A stretch of 36,320 nt of DNA from JABWAM01 sp964653025 (lineage in GTDB: Bacteria; Verrucomicrobiota; Verrucomicrobiia; JABWAM01), in NCBI GenBank assembly GCA_964653025.1, contig CAZZBZ010000035.1, positions 1 to 36,320 on the forward strand, in the 5' to 3' direction. Of the stretch, positions 25,021 to 34,094 are shown one piece after another. The position numbers and the translations under genes are program-made. The notes under the pieces are model-generated. The model was not told where the DNA came from. It searched no databases and saw only the letters and a program-made list of their open reading frames with translations. The first letter of the stretch is position 1. The number at the start of each line of letters is the position of its first letter.

Positions 25021-26601
25021 CTACTCGAACTCGACGCCGCTGACCGGGTTGATCACGCGGAACTCCTCTTTGTGGATGGAGGGGTCGGCGCGGAAGCTGA
25101 GCTTGCCCGAGAGGCGCTGCTCCATGTCCATGAGGCGCTCCTCGTCATGCTTATGCAGGCGCTCGAGCACCTCGGGGTGAACGATCACGCGGATCGGCAC
25201 CTCCTCGCCACGGCCGCTCCGTTTACGGAGGACCTCGGTGATGCGGCGCTGGATCTCAACGCTCATGCTCTCGGCGGACTTGACCACGCCGCGGCCGCGG
25301 CAGTTCGGACAGGGCTCGAACACGGCATCGCGGATGCTCTCCTCCTGGCGCTGGCGCGTCATCTCGGCGAGCCCGAGAGGGGAGATCGGGAGGATGTGGG
25401 TCTTCGCCTTGTCGCGGCGCACGTGGTCGCGAAGGCGGTTGGTCACTTCGTGCTGGTCGCGGCGGCTCCTCATGTCGATGAAGTCGATCACGATGAGCCC
25501 GCCGATATTTCGGAGACGGAGCTGGCGGGCCACCTCCTCGGCGGCCTCGAGGTTGGTGGTGAGGATCGTCCGCTCGAGGTCCTTCCCGCTGGTGTTGCGG
25601 CCGGTGTTCACGTCGATGGCAATCATCGCCTCCGTCTCGTCGATGACGATGCAGCCGCCGCACTTGAGCCAGACCTGGCGCTTGAACGCGTCCTCAATCT
25701 GCTGGTCGACGCCAAAGCGTTGGAAGATCGGCATGGGCTCGTCGTAAAGTTTGACCTTGGCCTTCGAGCGGGTGGAGACCTGCCCCACGAGCTCGGCAAT
25801 GAGATCGTGCTCGGCGGGACTGTCCACGATGATGCGGTCGATGTCCTCGGTGAGGAAGTCGCGCACGGTGCGGTGGACGAGCCCCGGCTCGTTGAAGACG
25901 CTCGAGGGGATGGGCGCGACCTTGATGCGCTCCGCGATTTTCTGCCACTCCTCGACGAGGAGGGCGAGGTCGCGGATGAAGTAGCGGCGGCTGAGGCCCA
26001 TGCCCGCGGTGCGGAAGATCACCCCCATGCCTGCGGGAACGGTCATGCCGCGAAGGATTTCGCGAAGGCGGATTCGCTCGCGCGGATCCTCGATCTTTCG
26101 GGAGATGCCGCTCTGGTCGCTGAAGGGGTTCAGGACGAGGTAGCGGCCCGGCAGGCTGATGTCGGTGGTGATGCGGGGACCCTTGGTGCCGATCGGCCCC
26201 TTGGTCACCTGCACAATCACCTCGGTGCCGGGGGGGAAGAGCTTCGGGATGTCGTCCATCGTCGGCCGCTTGGAGCCCTGGGTGGACTCGCGAGGGCGGC
26301 GGCCCTTGGTCTCGACGGCCTCAAAGGAGGTTTCCGAGGACTCGGGGATGATGTCCCAGTAGTGGAGGAAGGCGTTTTTCTCGTAGCCGATGTCCACGAA
26401 GGCGGCCTTGAGGCCGGGCTCAAGGTTCTTGATGCGCCCCTTGAAGATCGAGCCGACCAGGCGCTGCTCGTTGGTGCGCTCGATGTGAAACTCTTCGAGG
26501 CGGCCATTTTCGAGGAGCGCGACGCGCTTCTCGAGGGCTTCCGCGTTGATGACGATCTCTTTGTTGCTGGCTTTGCGCTTGTTGAAGATAAATTTGAGCA
26601 T
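25021..26601 (-). CDS. rng: Ribonuclease E/G family endoribonuclease
   Basis: RNase G/E cleaves single-stranded AU-rich RNA in rRNA maturation and mRNA decay. The 526-residue protein has an S1 RNA-binding segment near residues 45-140 (GSIFKGRIKNLEPGLKAAFVDIG), the catalytic Mg-binding D330 and D373 spaced 43 apart as in E. coli RNase E, and the zinc-link CPNCRGRG near 420. It lacks the long RNase E scaffold tail, so RNase G is the better name. An insert of about 30 charged residues sits in the S1 region (about 90-118). It lies 76 bp after rodA on the same strand, so it may be the last gene of the mre operon, as in several bacteria. Confidence 0.93.
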   Translation of the reverse strand: MLKFIFNKRKASNKEIVINAEALEKRVALLENGRLEEFHIERTNEQRLVGSIFKGRIKNLEPGLKAAFVDIGYEKNAFLHYWDIIPESSETSFEAVETKGRRPRESTQGSKRPTMDDIPKLFPPGTEVIVQVTKGPIGTKGPRITTDISLPGRYLVLNPFSDQSGISRKIEDPRERIRLREILRGMTVPAGMGVIFRTAGMGLSRRYFIRDLALLVEEWQKIAERIKVAPIPSSVFNEPGLVHRTVRDFLTEDIDRIIVDSPAEHDLIAELVGQVSTRSKAKVKLYDEPMPIFQRFGVDQQIEDAFKRQVWLKCGGCIVIDETEAMIAIDVNTGRNTSGKDLERTILTTNLEAAEEVARQLRLRNIGGLIVIDFIDMRSRRDQHEVTNRLRDHVRRDKAKTHILPISPLGLAEMTRQRQEESIRDAVFEPCPNCRGRGVVKSAESMSVEIQRRITEVLRKRSGRGEEVPIRVIVHPEVLERLHKHDEERLMDMEQRLSGKLSFRADPSIHKEEFRVINPVSGVEFE

Positions 26602-26677
26602 GGGTCTGTTCAGTTAGAGTTGAGAAATGAGAAGGGAGAAGACGGTGGAGTGAGAGTGGGTTTGTACTCGGTTTCGT

Positions 26678-27889
26678 TCAGTACGGTTTACGGTGAAGCC
26701 AGACGCTTTGGATGAGACCGAGGAGGATCATGCTCACCAGCACGAAGGATCCGCCGTAGCTCATGAGGGGAAGGGGGACGCCGACGATGGGGAGAATCCC
26801 GAGCGTCATCCCCACGTTGACGAAGACGTGGAAGAAGAGGAGGAAGGTAACCCCGCCGGCGAGAAGCGAGCCGAGTTGGTCGCCAGCCTGCATCGCCACC
26901 CGGGCCCCCCCGATGAGAATGCCGGCGTAGAGGGTGAGCAGGGCAACGCCCCCGACAAAGCCGCTTTCCTCGGCGAAGACCGCAAAGATGAAGTCATTGA
27001 GCGACACGGTGCGCGGGAGGTAGCCTCCGCGGGTGACGTCCCCCTTGTGCCAGCCCTTGCCCGAGAAGCGGCCGCTGCCGATCGCGATGAGCGACTGGCG
27101 GATGTTCCAGCCCTCGTTGAGCTGGTCGAGTTCGTCGGGTGCCACGACCCCGAGGATACGGTTAAGCTGGTACTCCTTGAGATGGAGGAGCGACTTGTAA
27201 TGTGCCTCGGCGGTCACGGTGCCGGCGATGCGCGCGCGGCGGAAGTGGGTGTAGCGCCAGGTCTCCCACCCCAACGCACCGGCGAGAAGAAGGGCGACCA
27301 GGCCGAGCATGGTGAAGAAGCGAAGGGAGGCGCCGGCCAGGAAGAGAAGGAGGAGGAGAAGCGCGACGATGGAAAGGGCGGTCCCGAGGTCGGGCTGGCG
27401 ATGGATGAGGGCCGCCGGAATCAGTGCGAGAAGCGAGGCGACCGCAACGGACCGCCCGTCGCGGAGACCCACGGTCCGCCGTCCGAGGTACCAGCAAAGG
27501 GCAAGGAGCACCGAAAGTTTTGCAAATTCGGAGGGCTGGATGGTAAAGGACCCGAAGCTGATCCATCGCTTTGCCCCGTAGATCTCCCTCCCCTTGAACA
27601 GGACCCATACCAGCAGGGCGAAGGTCCCCGCGTAAAGGAGCCAGGCATTGCGGCAAACCCAGCGGTAGTCCAACAGTGAGGCGAGGAGGTAGCCGACGAT
27701 TCCCACGCCAAACCAGATTCCCTGTTTTTTCACCTCATCCGGGACGCCCCCGCCGGTGCGCACGGTTGCGCTGTAGATAAAGAGGAGGCTGAAGACCATG
27801 AGACAGAGGATCGCGAAGAGCTGCCCCCAGCGGAAGTCCGCCGCGAGCTCGTGAAAGAACGTGCCCATCTTGTGTCGGCGCGTGATCAT
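26678..27889 (-). CDS. rodA: Rod-shape SEDS peptidoglycan polymerase RodA
   Basis: RodA is the SEDS-family glycosyltransferase of the elongasome, polymerising lipid II together with PBP2 at the inner membrane. The 403 residues form about ten membrane segments and carry the family motifs GAKRWISFG-FTIQPSEFAKL, QPDLGTA, NIRQSLIAIGSGRFSGKGW and NDFIFAVFAEESGFVG. The start overlaps the PBP2 stop as ATGA, indicating coupling. A second in-frame ATG eight codons later is also possible. Confidence 0.95.
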   Translation of the reverse strand: MITRRHKMGTFFHELAADFRWGQLFAILCLMVFSLLFIYSATVRTGGGVPDEVKKQGIWFGVGIVGYLLASLLDYRWVCRNAWLLYAGTFALLVWVLFKGREIYGAKRWISFGSFTIQPSEFAKLSVLLALCWYLGRRTVGLRDGRSVAVASLLALIPAALIHRQPDLGTALSIVALLLLLLFLAGASLRFFTMLGLVALLLAGALGWETWRYTHFRRARIAGTVTAEAHYKSLLHLKEYQLNRILGVVAPDELDQLNEGWNIRQSLIAIGSGRFSGKGWHKGDVTRGGYLPRTVSLNDFIFAVFAEESGFVGGVALLTLYAGILIGGARVAMQAGDQLGSLLAGGVTFLLFFHVFVNVGMTLGILPIVGVPLPLMSYGGSFVLVSMILLGLIQSVWLHRKPY

Positions 27890-29919
27890 CGGTTCCTCAC
27901 GGGTTCGGAAGGAAAGGCCGTCGGCACGGCCTCGTCGGGGACATCCCCCGCCGGCATCGCCGGCACGGCAGGGGGAGGGCTGTCGCCGAGGAGTTCGCCG
28001 CTCACGTCGCCTTCCCGCCCGGTGATCCGATCGGTGACCGGCATCGCGGCGACCGCCGCCGGACGAAGCAACTGGTGGCGCCCCTGTTCGAGCTCGAAGA
28101 TCTTCTTGTAGATCGCCCCGACGATCGGACCGGCGGTGGTCCCTCCCGAGACCCCCCCCTCGGCGATGATCGCCATCGCGTAGTGCGGTTCGGGGTAGGG
28201 GGCGAAGGAGAGCATCCAGGCGCGAGTCTGCTTGATCAGTTCCCCCGTGGCGCGATCCCTCACCTTGAACTGGGCGCTCCCGGTCTTGGCCGCGATCTTG
28301 ATCTTCGGAAGGGCCGCATGCTTCCCGGTGCCGTTCTCGACGACGTTCAGCATCGCCTCACGAACAAACTCGATATGGGCGGGCGTGGCGGGGACCTTTC
28401 CGCGAAACTCCGAGGCGAACTTTGCCACGGCCTCGCCCTCAGGGGTTTCCACGCGCAGGACGAGGCGCGGCTTGAGCACGGTCCCGCGGTTGCCGAGCGC
28501 GGCGGCCACGACGGCCATCTGAAGGGGGGTCACGTTGAGGAGCCCCTGGCCGATGGACATATTCACCGAGTCGCCGGCCGTCCAGCGATCACGCGGATTG
28601 GCCGCCCGCTTGTAGGCCTCCGTCGGCAGCAGCCCCCCGGTTTCCCCCTCGAGCGGGATGCCAGTCTTCTCTCCGAGCCCGAAGGCGCCGGCCATATCCC
28701 AGAGAGCAGGGCCCCCGATGCGGTAGCCGAGGTTGTAGAAAAAGACGTTGCACGACATCGTGATCGCCTCCCGCATCTGCATGTCGCCGTGCCCGCCCTT
28801 CTCCCAGCAGGCGAAGACGATGGGGCCGAGCGCGAAGCTCCCGGAGCATTGGAAGACCGTTTTCTCGTCGACGAGGCCGCTCTCGAAACCGGCAAGGGAG
28901 CCCATGACCTTGAAGGTGGACCCCGGGGAATAAGATGCCTGGGTCGCGCGGTTGAGCATCGGCCGCTGCGGATCGGTGGCGAGCGCGTTCCAGTCGGCGC
29001 GGCGAATGGCGGGCACAAAGAGATTCGGATTGTACGAGGGGACGGAAACGAGGGCGAGGACATCCCCGTTGCGCGGATCGAGGACGACGCAGGCGCCGCG
29101 GTAGCCGGTGAAACACTCCTCGACGATGGACTGGATCTCGGCGTCGATGCTGAGCACCACGTCATTGCCCGGCGTCGGCTCGGTGCGATAGACCTCCGCT
29201 TCGGTCAACCCGGCAGCGTTCAGGCGGATCACGCGCTGGCCGGGCGTGCCCTGGAGGACCCTGTCCATCGAGGCCTCGATCCCCGCCTTGCCGATGGCGG
29301 CCGGCTGGGAGAAGGCGCGTCGCCCGATGGAATCAAAATCGAACTCCTCCACACCGCTCGATTCGGGCTTTCCGACATAGCCGAGGATGTGGCACGCAAG
29401 GGGGCCGTAGGGATAGACGCGCACCGGGTCGATCTGAAGGTCCACGCCCTGCATCCAGGGACTGCGTTCGACGAAGGCCGCGAGGGCGGCGGGGCTGAGA
29501 TCGTTCCAGACGGTGAGGGGCAGCGGCCCGCGGCGTTCGTAGTGGATGCGCACGACGCGCTCGTTGACGTGCACCGGCAGGTTCATCCGTTTTTTAAGCA
29601 CGCCGACGCTGTTGCTCACGCGCTCGATAAGACGCTTGCGGTTGCGGCCCGCGCCGAACTCATCGAGGAAAAGGGCCACATTGTAGCTGGGGCGGTTGTC
29701 CACAAGGACGGTGCCATTGCGGTCGAAGATGCGACCGCGCGGGGCAGGTAGCTTCACCACGCGAGTCGAGCTCTGGGCCATCTCCGCGGTCCACTCCTCA
29801 CCCTGCACGAGCTGGCGGAAGGCCATCGCGATGAGCAGGATCCCCAGGCCGATCACGATGGCCAGGAACAGGAGAAAGAGCCGCCATGGCGAGCGCTCCC
29901 CAGCAGTTTCAAGGATCAT
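27886..29919 (-). CDS. mrdA: Penicillin-binding protein 2 (elongation transpeptidase)
   Basis: PBP2 crosslinks peptidoglycan in the rod-elongation complex with RodA. The 677-residue protein has one N-terminal membrane helix (about 12-34), a pedestal domain (about 55-215) and a transpeptidase domain. The domain shows all three motifs: S334-x2-K337 (PGSTFK), S389-C-N391 and K545-T-G547 (AKTGSAQF). A proline-rich C-terminal tail of about 40 residues follows. It overlaps rodA by 4 nt downstream and mreD by 4 nt upstream. Confidence 0.96.
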   Translation of the reverse strand: MILETAGERSPWRLFLLFLAIVIGLGILLIAMAFRQLVQGEEWTAEMAQSSTRVVKLPAPRGRIFDRNGTVLVDNRPSYNVALFLDEFGAGRNRKRLIERVSNSVGVLKKRMNLPVHVNERVVRIHYERRGPLPLTVWNDLSPAALAAFVERSPWMQGVDLQIDPVRVYPYGPLACHILGYVGKPESSGVEEFDFDSIGRRAFSQPAAIGKAGIEASMDRVLQGTPGQRVIRLNAAGLTEAEVYRTEPTPGNDVVLSIDAEIQSIVEECFTGYRGACVVLDPRNGDVLALVSVPSYNPNLFVPAIRRADWNALATDPQRPMLNRATQASYSPGSTFKVMGSLAGFESGLVDEKTVFQCSGSFALGPIVFACWEKGGHGDMQMREAITMSCNVFFYNLGYRIGGPALWDMAGAFGLGEKTGIPLEGETGGLLPTEAYKRAANPRDRWTAGDSVNMSIGQGLLNVTPLQMAVVAAALGNRGTVLKPRLVLRVETPEGEAVAKFASEFRGKVPATPAHIEFVREAMLNVVENGTGKHAALPKIKIAAKTGSAQFKVRDRATGELIKQTRAWMLSFAPYPEPHYAMAIIAEGGVSGGTTAGPIVGAIYKKIFELEQGRHQLLRPAAVAAMPVTDRITGREGDVSGELLGDSPPPAVPAMPAGDVPDEAVPTAFPSEPVRNR

Positions 29920-30437
29920 GGCGAGGGCTCCTCGAAACGTCCGGGATTGAGCCCTACCGAGCGGAAGGCGAAGTCAAAGACGAAGAAGTAGACCGTGCTC
30001 AGGATGCCGCCCAGGACCGCGAGGTGGAGAATCCTGGGAAGGATGGTCCCCACCGGCACAGAGGTTACCTTTCCGGAGAAAATCCACTGAAGCGCGAGAA
30101 CGAGGAAGCCCGCCACCAGGCCGCTGAGAAAGCGGGTCGAGATGCGATTCCGAAAGAAGACGGGGCGAAGGGCGCAGAAGAGCGTCACCGTGGCCAGGTA
30201 CGGAATTACGCTGGCACCCATGTATCCCGCGCTAAAAGAATCGAAAAGAAGGGCCGAGAATACCCCAAGGAAAAGGGCCGTCGGGAGGTTTACCGTGAAT
30301 GCCATGTAAACCAGGAGTGGTGGCAGGAGTTCGAGGCGGACCCCCCACATCATCCAACGCCAGGTCACGGTGCACTGCACCGTGACAAGGGCGATGGCGG
30401 AGGCCACCAGGGCGAAGGGAATCAGCAACCGGTTCAT
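29916..30437 (-). CDS. mreD: Rod-shape-determining membrane protein MreD
   Basis: This 173-residue hydrophobic protein of five or six membrane segments sits between mreC and mrdA, where MreD is expected. MreD is poorly conserved, so the call rests on size, topology (LLIPFALVASAIALVTVQ at the N-terminus) and position. It overlaps mrdA by ATGA and starts 12 nt after mreC. Confidence 0.88.
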   Translation of the reverse strand: MNRLLIPFALVASAIALVTVQCTVTWRWMMWGVRLELLPPLLVYMAFTVNLPTALFLGVFSALLFDSFSAGYMGASVIPYLATVTLFCALRPVFFRNRISTRFLSGLVAGFLVLALQWIFSGKVTSVPVGTILPRILHLAVLGGILSTVYFFVFDFAFRSVGLNPGRFEEPSP

Positions 30438-30449
30438 GGCGCGGAGCCG

Positions 30450-31331
30450 TTAGGAACGCCTCTTCGGGCGTTCGGGGGGCATCGCCGGTAGCGCAGCGGG
30501 CGCAGCCTGCGGCCTCACACCCACTCCAATGAAGACCTCGTCAATCCGTGCGAGGTCCACCGCGGGGGCCACGTAAAGCTCCTGGTAAAGCGTTGCTTTT
30601 CGGGAGTCGTTCGATGGGGCCACGGCGGTGACGGTCCCGATCAGGATGCCCTTCGGAAAAATTCCACCAAGGCCGGAGGTGAGGACCTTGTCGTTCTCCT
30701 TGAGGGTCGCGAAGCGGTCCACGAAAAGCATCCGACACGGGGCTCCCGCTCCCCCGGAGAGGATATTCCCCTGCACGATCCCGTAGTACCCGGTCTCCTT
30801 CAGCCATCCGGAGACCTTGCAGTTCTCGTCCACGAGGAGCAGGACACGGGCATTATTCTGCATGACCTCAATCACCTTGCCGACAAGGCCTTCGACGGTC
30901 AGCACGGGTTGGTCACGGGTGATGCCATCAGAGGAACCGCGGTCCACGAGCACCGAACTCCACCAACTGGAGGGGTCGCGCGCGATCACCTTGGCGGGGA
31001 TGAGCTTGAGTTCGCTGCGGTTCTTGAAATCGAGCATCGTGCGGAAGTTTCGGTTCTCGCGCTCGAGTTCCCCCGCCTGCGCGACGCGAGAGGAGATCTC
31101 TCCCAACTGGCGGCGAAGATCGGTGTTTTCCCCCTGGAGTCGCGCGTAACCCTTCGTGCGATGAGAAAGCACCTGAAGGCTGCCTTGAAAGCGGGTCGAG
31201 AAGTCCGCGAAGGGAACAAACCCCTCACTCAGCGCGTCTTTCACGCGGAGGGCAAAAGGGACCTTCAAGCCGGTGATCACCAGAAGGATCACCAGCAGCC
31301 CCAGGGCGGCCAGCAACGATCGTTTGCGCAC
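30450..31331 (-). CDS. mreC: Rod-shape-determining protein MreC
   Basis: A 293-residue protein with an N-terminal signal-anchor (about 5-25), a coiled coil (about 55-95, SHRTKGYARLQGENTDLRRQ), and two periplasmic six-stranded beta-barrel halves typical of MreC (VIARDPSSWWSSVLVDRGSSDGI and VLTSGLGGIFPKGILIG). MreC links MreB to PBP2 and activates it. It ends with a Pro/Ala-rich tail. It starts at GTG 31331 with GAGAGA upstream, 7 nt after mreB. Confidence 0.95.
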   Translation of the reverse strand: MRKRSLLAALGLLVILLVITGLKVPFALRVKDALSEGFVPFADFSTRFQGSLQVLSHRTKGYARLQGENTDLRRQLGEISSRVAQAGELERENRNFRTMLDFKNRSELKLIPAKVIARDPSSWWSSVLVDRGSSDGITRDQPVLTVEGLVGKVIEVMQNNARVLLLVDENCKVSGWLKETGYYGIVQGNILSGGAGAPCRMLFVDRFATLKENDKVLTSGLGGIFPKGILIGTVTAVAPSNDSRKATLYQELYVAPAVDLARIDEVFIGVGVRPQAAPAALPAMPPERPKRRS

Positions 31332-31338
31332 GTTCTCT

Positions 31339-32379
31339 CTATCGGCCCGACCGCCGCTCGTGGTCCGAGACTTTACGCAGGAAATTGAGTTCGTTGAGCA
31401 CGATGCCCGTGCCCATCACGACCGCGCTGAGCGGGTCGTCGGCCACGTGGACGGGGAGACCCGTCTCCTCAGCCAAGAGCTTATCCAGTCCTCGCAACAA
31501 CCCGCCACCCCCCGCAAGTACGATCCCGCGGTCCACAAGGTCCGCGGAAAGTTCCGGCGGGCAGCGCTCGAGTGTGTAGCGCACCGTTTCGACAATGGTG
31601 TTGATAGGCTCCTGAATGGCCTCGCGAACTTCCTGCGACGTAATCGTCAAAGTCTTCGGCAAACCAGCGACAAGGTCGCGTCCTTTAACCTCCATGCTCG
31701 TTTCTTGTTCGAGCGGATACGCCGAACCAATCTTGATCTTGATTTCCTCGGCCGTCCGCTCCCCGATCATCAAATTGTAGACCCGCTTCATGTACTGGGC
31801 GATGGCCTCGTCCAGTTCGTCCCCCGCCACGCGCACGCTTCGGCAGAAAACAATCCCCGCCAGAGAAATGATGGCCACCTCGGTGGTCCCGCCCCCCATG
31901 TCCACGATCATGTTTCCCGCGGGCTCTTGCACTGGCAGGCCCACTCCGATCGCGGAAGCCATCGGCTCCTCGATCAGGTAAACCTCGCGGGCGCCGGCAC
32001 GGGTCGCGCTGTCCTTCACCGCGCGCTTCTCCACCTCCGTAATCCCGCTCGGCACCGCCACCACCACGCGCGGACTCACCATGCTGCGGCGGTTGTGCAC
32101 CTTCTGGATAAAGTGCCGCAGCATCGCCTCGGTCACCTCGAAGTCTGCGATGACCCCGTCCTTGAGTGGACGGATCGCCACGATGCTTCCGGGCGTGCGC
32201 CCGAGCATCCGCTTCGCCTCGTCGCCGACGGCAAGCACCTCGTGGGTGCCCGCATGCATGGCAACGACCGACGGCTCACGGAGCACCACGCCCTTATCCT
32301 TGACGTAGATAAGGGTGTTCGCCGTGCCGAGATCGATGCCGATATCGTTGGAAAAGAGGCCGAAAAACTTTCCGAACAT
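31339..32379 (-). CDS. mreB: Actin-like rod-shape protein MreB
   Basis: MreB polymerises under the inner membrane and directs lateral wall synthesis. The 346-residue protein has the phosphate-1 loop GIDLGTANTL near residue 15, VVAVPSGITEVEKRAV, EEPMASAIGVGLP, the phosphate-2 VDMGGGTTEVAI and the adenosine loop IVLAGGGGLLRGL. The N-terminal MFGKFFGLF forms the usual amphipathic membrane-binding helix. It is first in the operon, behind a predicted promoter about 60 nt upstream. Confidence 0.98.
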   Translation of the reverse strand: MFGKFFGLFSNDIGIDLGTANTLIYVKDKGVVLREPSVVAMHAGTHEVLAVGDEAKRMLGRTPGSIVAIRPLKDGVIADFEVTEAMLRHFIQKVHNRRSMVSPRVVVAVPSGITEVEKRAVKDSATRAGAREVYLIEEPMASAIGVGLPVQEPAGNMIVDMGGGTTEVAIISLAGIVFCRSVRVAGDELDEAIAQYMKRVYNLMIGERTAEEIKIKIGSAYPLEQETSMEVKGRDLVAGLPKTLTITSQEVREAIQEPINTIVETVRYTLERCPPELSADLVDRGIVLAGGGGLLRGLDKLLAEETGLPVHVADDPLSAVVMGTGIVLNELNFLRKVSDHERRSGR

Positions 32380-32444
32380 GAGTGGGTTGCCTGAAACCGC
32401 TGGGAATCAGGCACTTGGATGAGGATTAAAAGATGAAGAACGCG

Positions 32445-32474
32445 AGGATAGGCACTTTAGCCCGAAGCCGTCAA
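32445..32474 (-). promoter_or_regulatory. Predicted promoter of the mreB operon
   Basis: Minus-strand TTGACG (plus 32469-32474) and TATCCT (plus 32445-32450) with an 18-nt spacer. The leader would be about 60 nt. Confidence 0.6.
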
Positions 32475-32496
32475 GCATGGTGTTCGGGGAGAAAAC

Positions 32497-32535
32497 AGGC
32501 CCCGATCCTTACGGAGATCGTAAGAATCGGGGCCT
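32497..32535. repeat. Strong hairpin between divergent mreB and tetR-type genes
   Basis: The 17-nt arms 32497-32513 and 32519-32535 pair with one mismatch around a 5-nt loop. Read on the minus strand the hairpin is followed by GTTTTCTCC, so it looks like an intrinsic terminator pointing towards mreB. No gene lies directly upstream of it on that strand. Confidence 0.65.
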
Positions 32536-32539
32536 ATGC

Positions 32540-32551
32540 TACCGCTCGGTA
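32540..32551. promoter_or_regulatory. Candidate TetR-family operator
   Basis: TACCG-CT-CGGTA is a perfect 12-bp palindrome 47 bp upstream of the TetR-type ATG. ACCG-N2-CGGT cores are known in operators of several TetR-family regulators. Its use here is inferred. Confidence 0.4.
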
Positions 32552-32598
32552 AGTTCGGGTTTGACCCCGCACCATGACCGGGGCAGGCTCGCTCCCGC

Positions 32599-33186
32599 AT
32601 GGCACGGACCTCGGACGATACCCGCCAGCGCCTGCTCGTGGCGGCGCGCTCGGTTTTTGCGAATCGGGGCTACGAAGGCGCCTCCGTGGCGACCATCGCC
32701 TTCCGGGCCCGCGTCACCAAGCCCGCCCTCTACTACCACTTTGGGAGCAAGGCCGGTCTTCACGAGGCCCTTGTCACCGACACCCTCGACACGCGCTACC
32801 GCCTGATGTGCGACGCGGCGGCCCGGGGGACCTCCCTCGAGGAGAAGCTCACCGCCGTGCTGGATGCCTGCTTTCGCCATGCGCACGAGAACCGCGAGGG
32901 GGCGCGGATTTGCTTCGCAGCCCTGTTCGCGGCCCCGGGCGAAGTACCCCACCGCGCCCGCTTCATGCAGAAGGGGAAGCGCAACTTCAGGTTTGTCCGC
33001 GACCTGATCCGCCAGGGCATCCGCGACGGGGAGTTGCCGCGGAATGCCAATACCCGGGAACTCGCCTCCGCTCTGTACAGTCGCGTGGTATCCAACTCCC
33101 TCGCCCATGTCCTTCACGCCCAGGCACCCCGTCCCGCGAACGCACGCGCGGCCGTCCGCCTCTTCCTCGAGGGCGCCCGCGCCTGA
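32599..33186 (+). CDS. TetR family transcriptional regulator
   Basis: This 195-residue protein has an N-terminal helix-turn-helix of the TetR type (TRQRLLVAARSVFANRGYEGASVATIAFRARVTKPALYYHFGSKAGL split over residues 8-55) and a helical C-terminal ligand-binding domain I cannot assign. It is divergent from mreB and convergent with cdsA, with no transporter or enzyme next to it that would suggest a ligand. Upstream lie TTGACC 38 nt before the ATG and a small palindrome that may be its own operator. No clear Shine-Dalgarno sequence is visible. Confidence 0.92.
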   Translation: MARTSDDTRQRLLVAARSVFANRGYEGASVATIAFRARVTKPALYYHFGSKAGLHEALVTDTLDTRYRLMCDAAARGTSLEEKLTAVLDACFRHAHENREGARICFAALFAAPGEVPHRARFMQKGKRNFRFVRDLIRQGIRDGELPRNANTRELASALYSRVVSNSLAHVLHAQAPRPANARAAVRLFLEGARA

Positions 33187-33223
33187 TCGCCAGCAGGCAG
33201 AGTTTGGCTGGAAAACCGGCGCC

Positions 33224-34087
33224 CTACCAACCCAGCTCCATCTTCAACACGAGCCAGGCGTAGAGGATGGGGACGGTGAAGAGGAGGCTGTCAATAAGGT
33301 CGAGCGCGCCACCGATGCCCGGCAGGACGCCGCCCGAGTCTTTGACGTTGGCCTGGCGCTTGATCACGGACTCGGCGAGGTCGCCGATCACGCCCATCCC
33401 GCCGAGGAGGATCCCGAGGATCACCGCGTCGAGGTAGTTAAAGCCGACCACCGAGATTCGCGGCTTGAGGTACTCGAAGGCGATCACGCTCGCCGCAAGA
33501 GCGATCACAAATCCGCCGAGCAGGCCCTCCCAAGTCTTCTTTGGGCTGATGCTCGGAATGAGTGGGTGGCGGCCGAACATCCGTCCCGTGGCGTACGCGC
33601 CGATGTCGCAGAACTTGGTGACGACGACGAGGTAGAAGATAAAGAGCCAACCCGGTCCCTCGCCGGCGGGGGTGACGTAAAGATAGCGGATCTTGGGGAA
33701 GAAGCTGAAGAGCCAGGGGATATAGAGGACGCCGAGGAGGGTGTGGGCGATCGCGCCGATGGGCTGCTGGCTCGAGCGGAGCAGGACGTGGCGCGTGAGG
33801 AGACCGAGAAGGAGGACCACAAGAAGGATCACCTCAAAGAGCGAGGCGAGGCGTGCGTGGCAGGCGCTGAACCACCAGGTCCCCGCGGAGAGGATAACTC
33901 CCGTGCTGAGGCCCCAGCGCTTGGAGCAGGGGATGCCCGCCTTGTGGAGCATGTCGTAAAACTCTGCGAGGGCGAGGGTGCTGACGAGGCAGCAGAGGAG
34001 GGCCGAGGCGAGGGGGCCGAGGTAAAAGAGGATGGTGAGGAGAACCGCCCAGAGAACCACGGAGCTGAGGAGGCGCTTGGAGAACAT
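33224..34087 (-). CDS. cdsA: Phosphatidate cytidylyltransferase
   Basis: CdsA makes CDP-diacylglycerol from phosphatidate and CTP, the branch point of phospholipid synthesis, in the membrane. The 287-residue protein has about eight membrane segments and the C-terminal CDS signature around SVIKRQANVKDSG, continuing with LPGIGGALDLIDS. Two usually conserved residues differ: GHGG is GIGG, and DRxD is DLID. The catalytic KRxxxxKD core is kept. Start ATG 34087 lies 7 nt after the uppS stop, in a purA-uppS-cdsA operon. Confidence 0.92.
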   Translation of the reverse strand: MFSKRLLSSVVLWAVLLTILFYLGPLASALLCCLVSTLALAEFYDMLHKAGIPCSKRWGLSTGVILSAGTWWFSACHARLASLFEVILLVVLLLGLLTRHVLLRSSQQPIGAIAHTLLGVLYIPWLFSFFPKIRYLYVTPAGEGPGWLFIFYLVVVTKFCDIGAYATGRMFGRHPLIPSISPKKTWEGLLGGFVIALAASVIAFEYLKPRISVVGFNYLDAVILGILLGGMGVIGDLAESVIKRQANVKDSGGVLPGIGGALDLIDSLLFTVPILYAWLVLKMELGW

Positions 34088-34094
34088 GGCGGGA

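Noticed and set aside
24868..26715. Long plus-strand open frame opposite the RNase G gene
   Set aside because: It is antisense to a clear, conserved gene and has no recognisable protein content. GC-rich codons often leave the opposite strand open.
28075..29751. Long plus-strand open frame opposite mrdA, and a similar one at 5842-7182 opposite the CNNM gene
   Set aside because: Both are mirror frames of well-supported genes with low-complexity His/Gly/Asp-rich translations.
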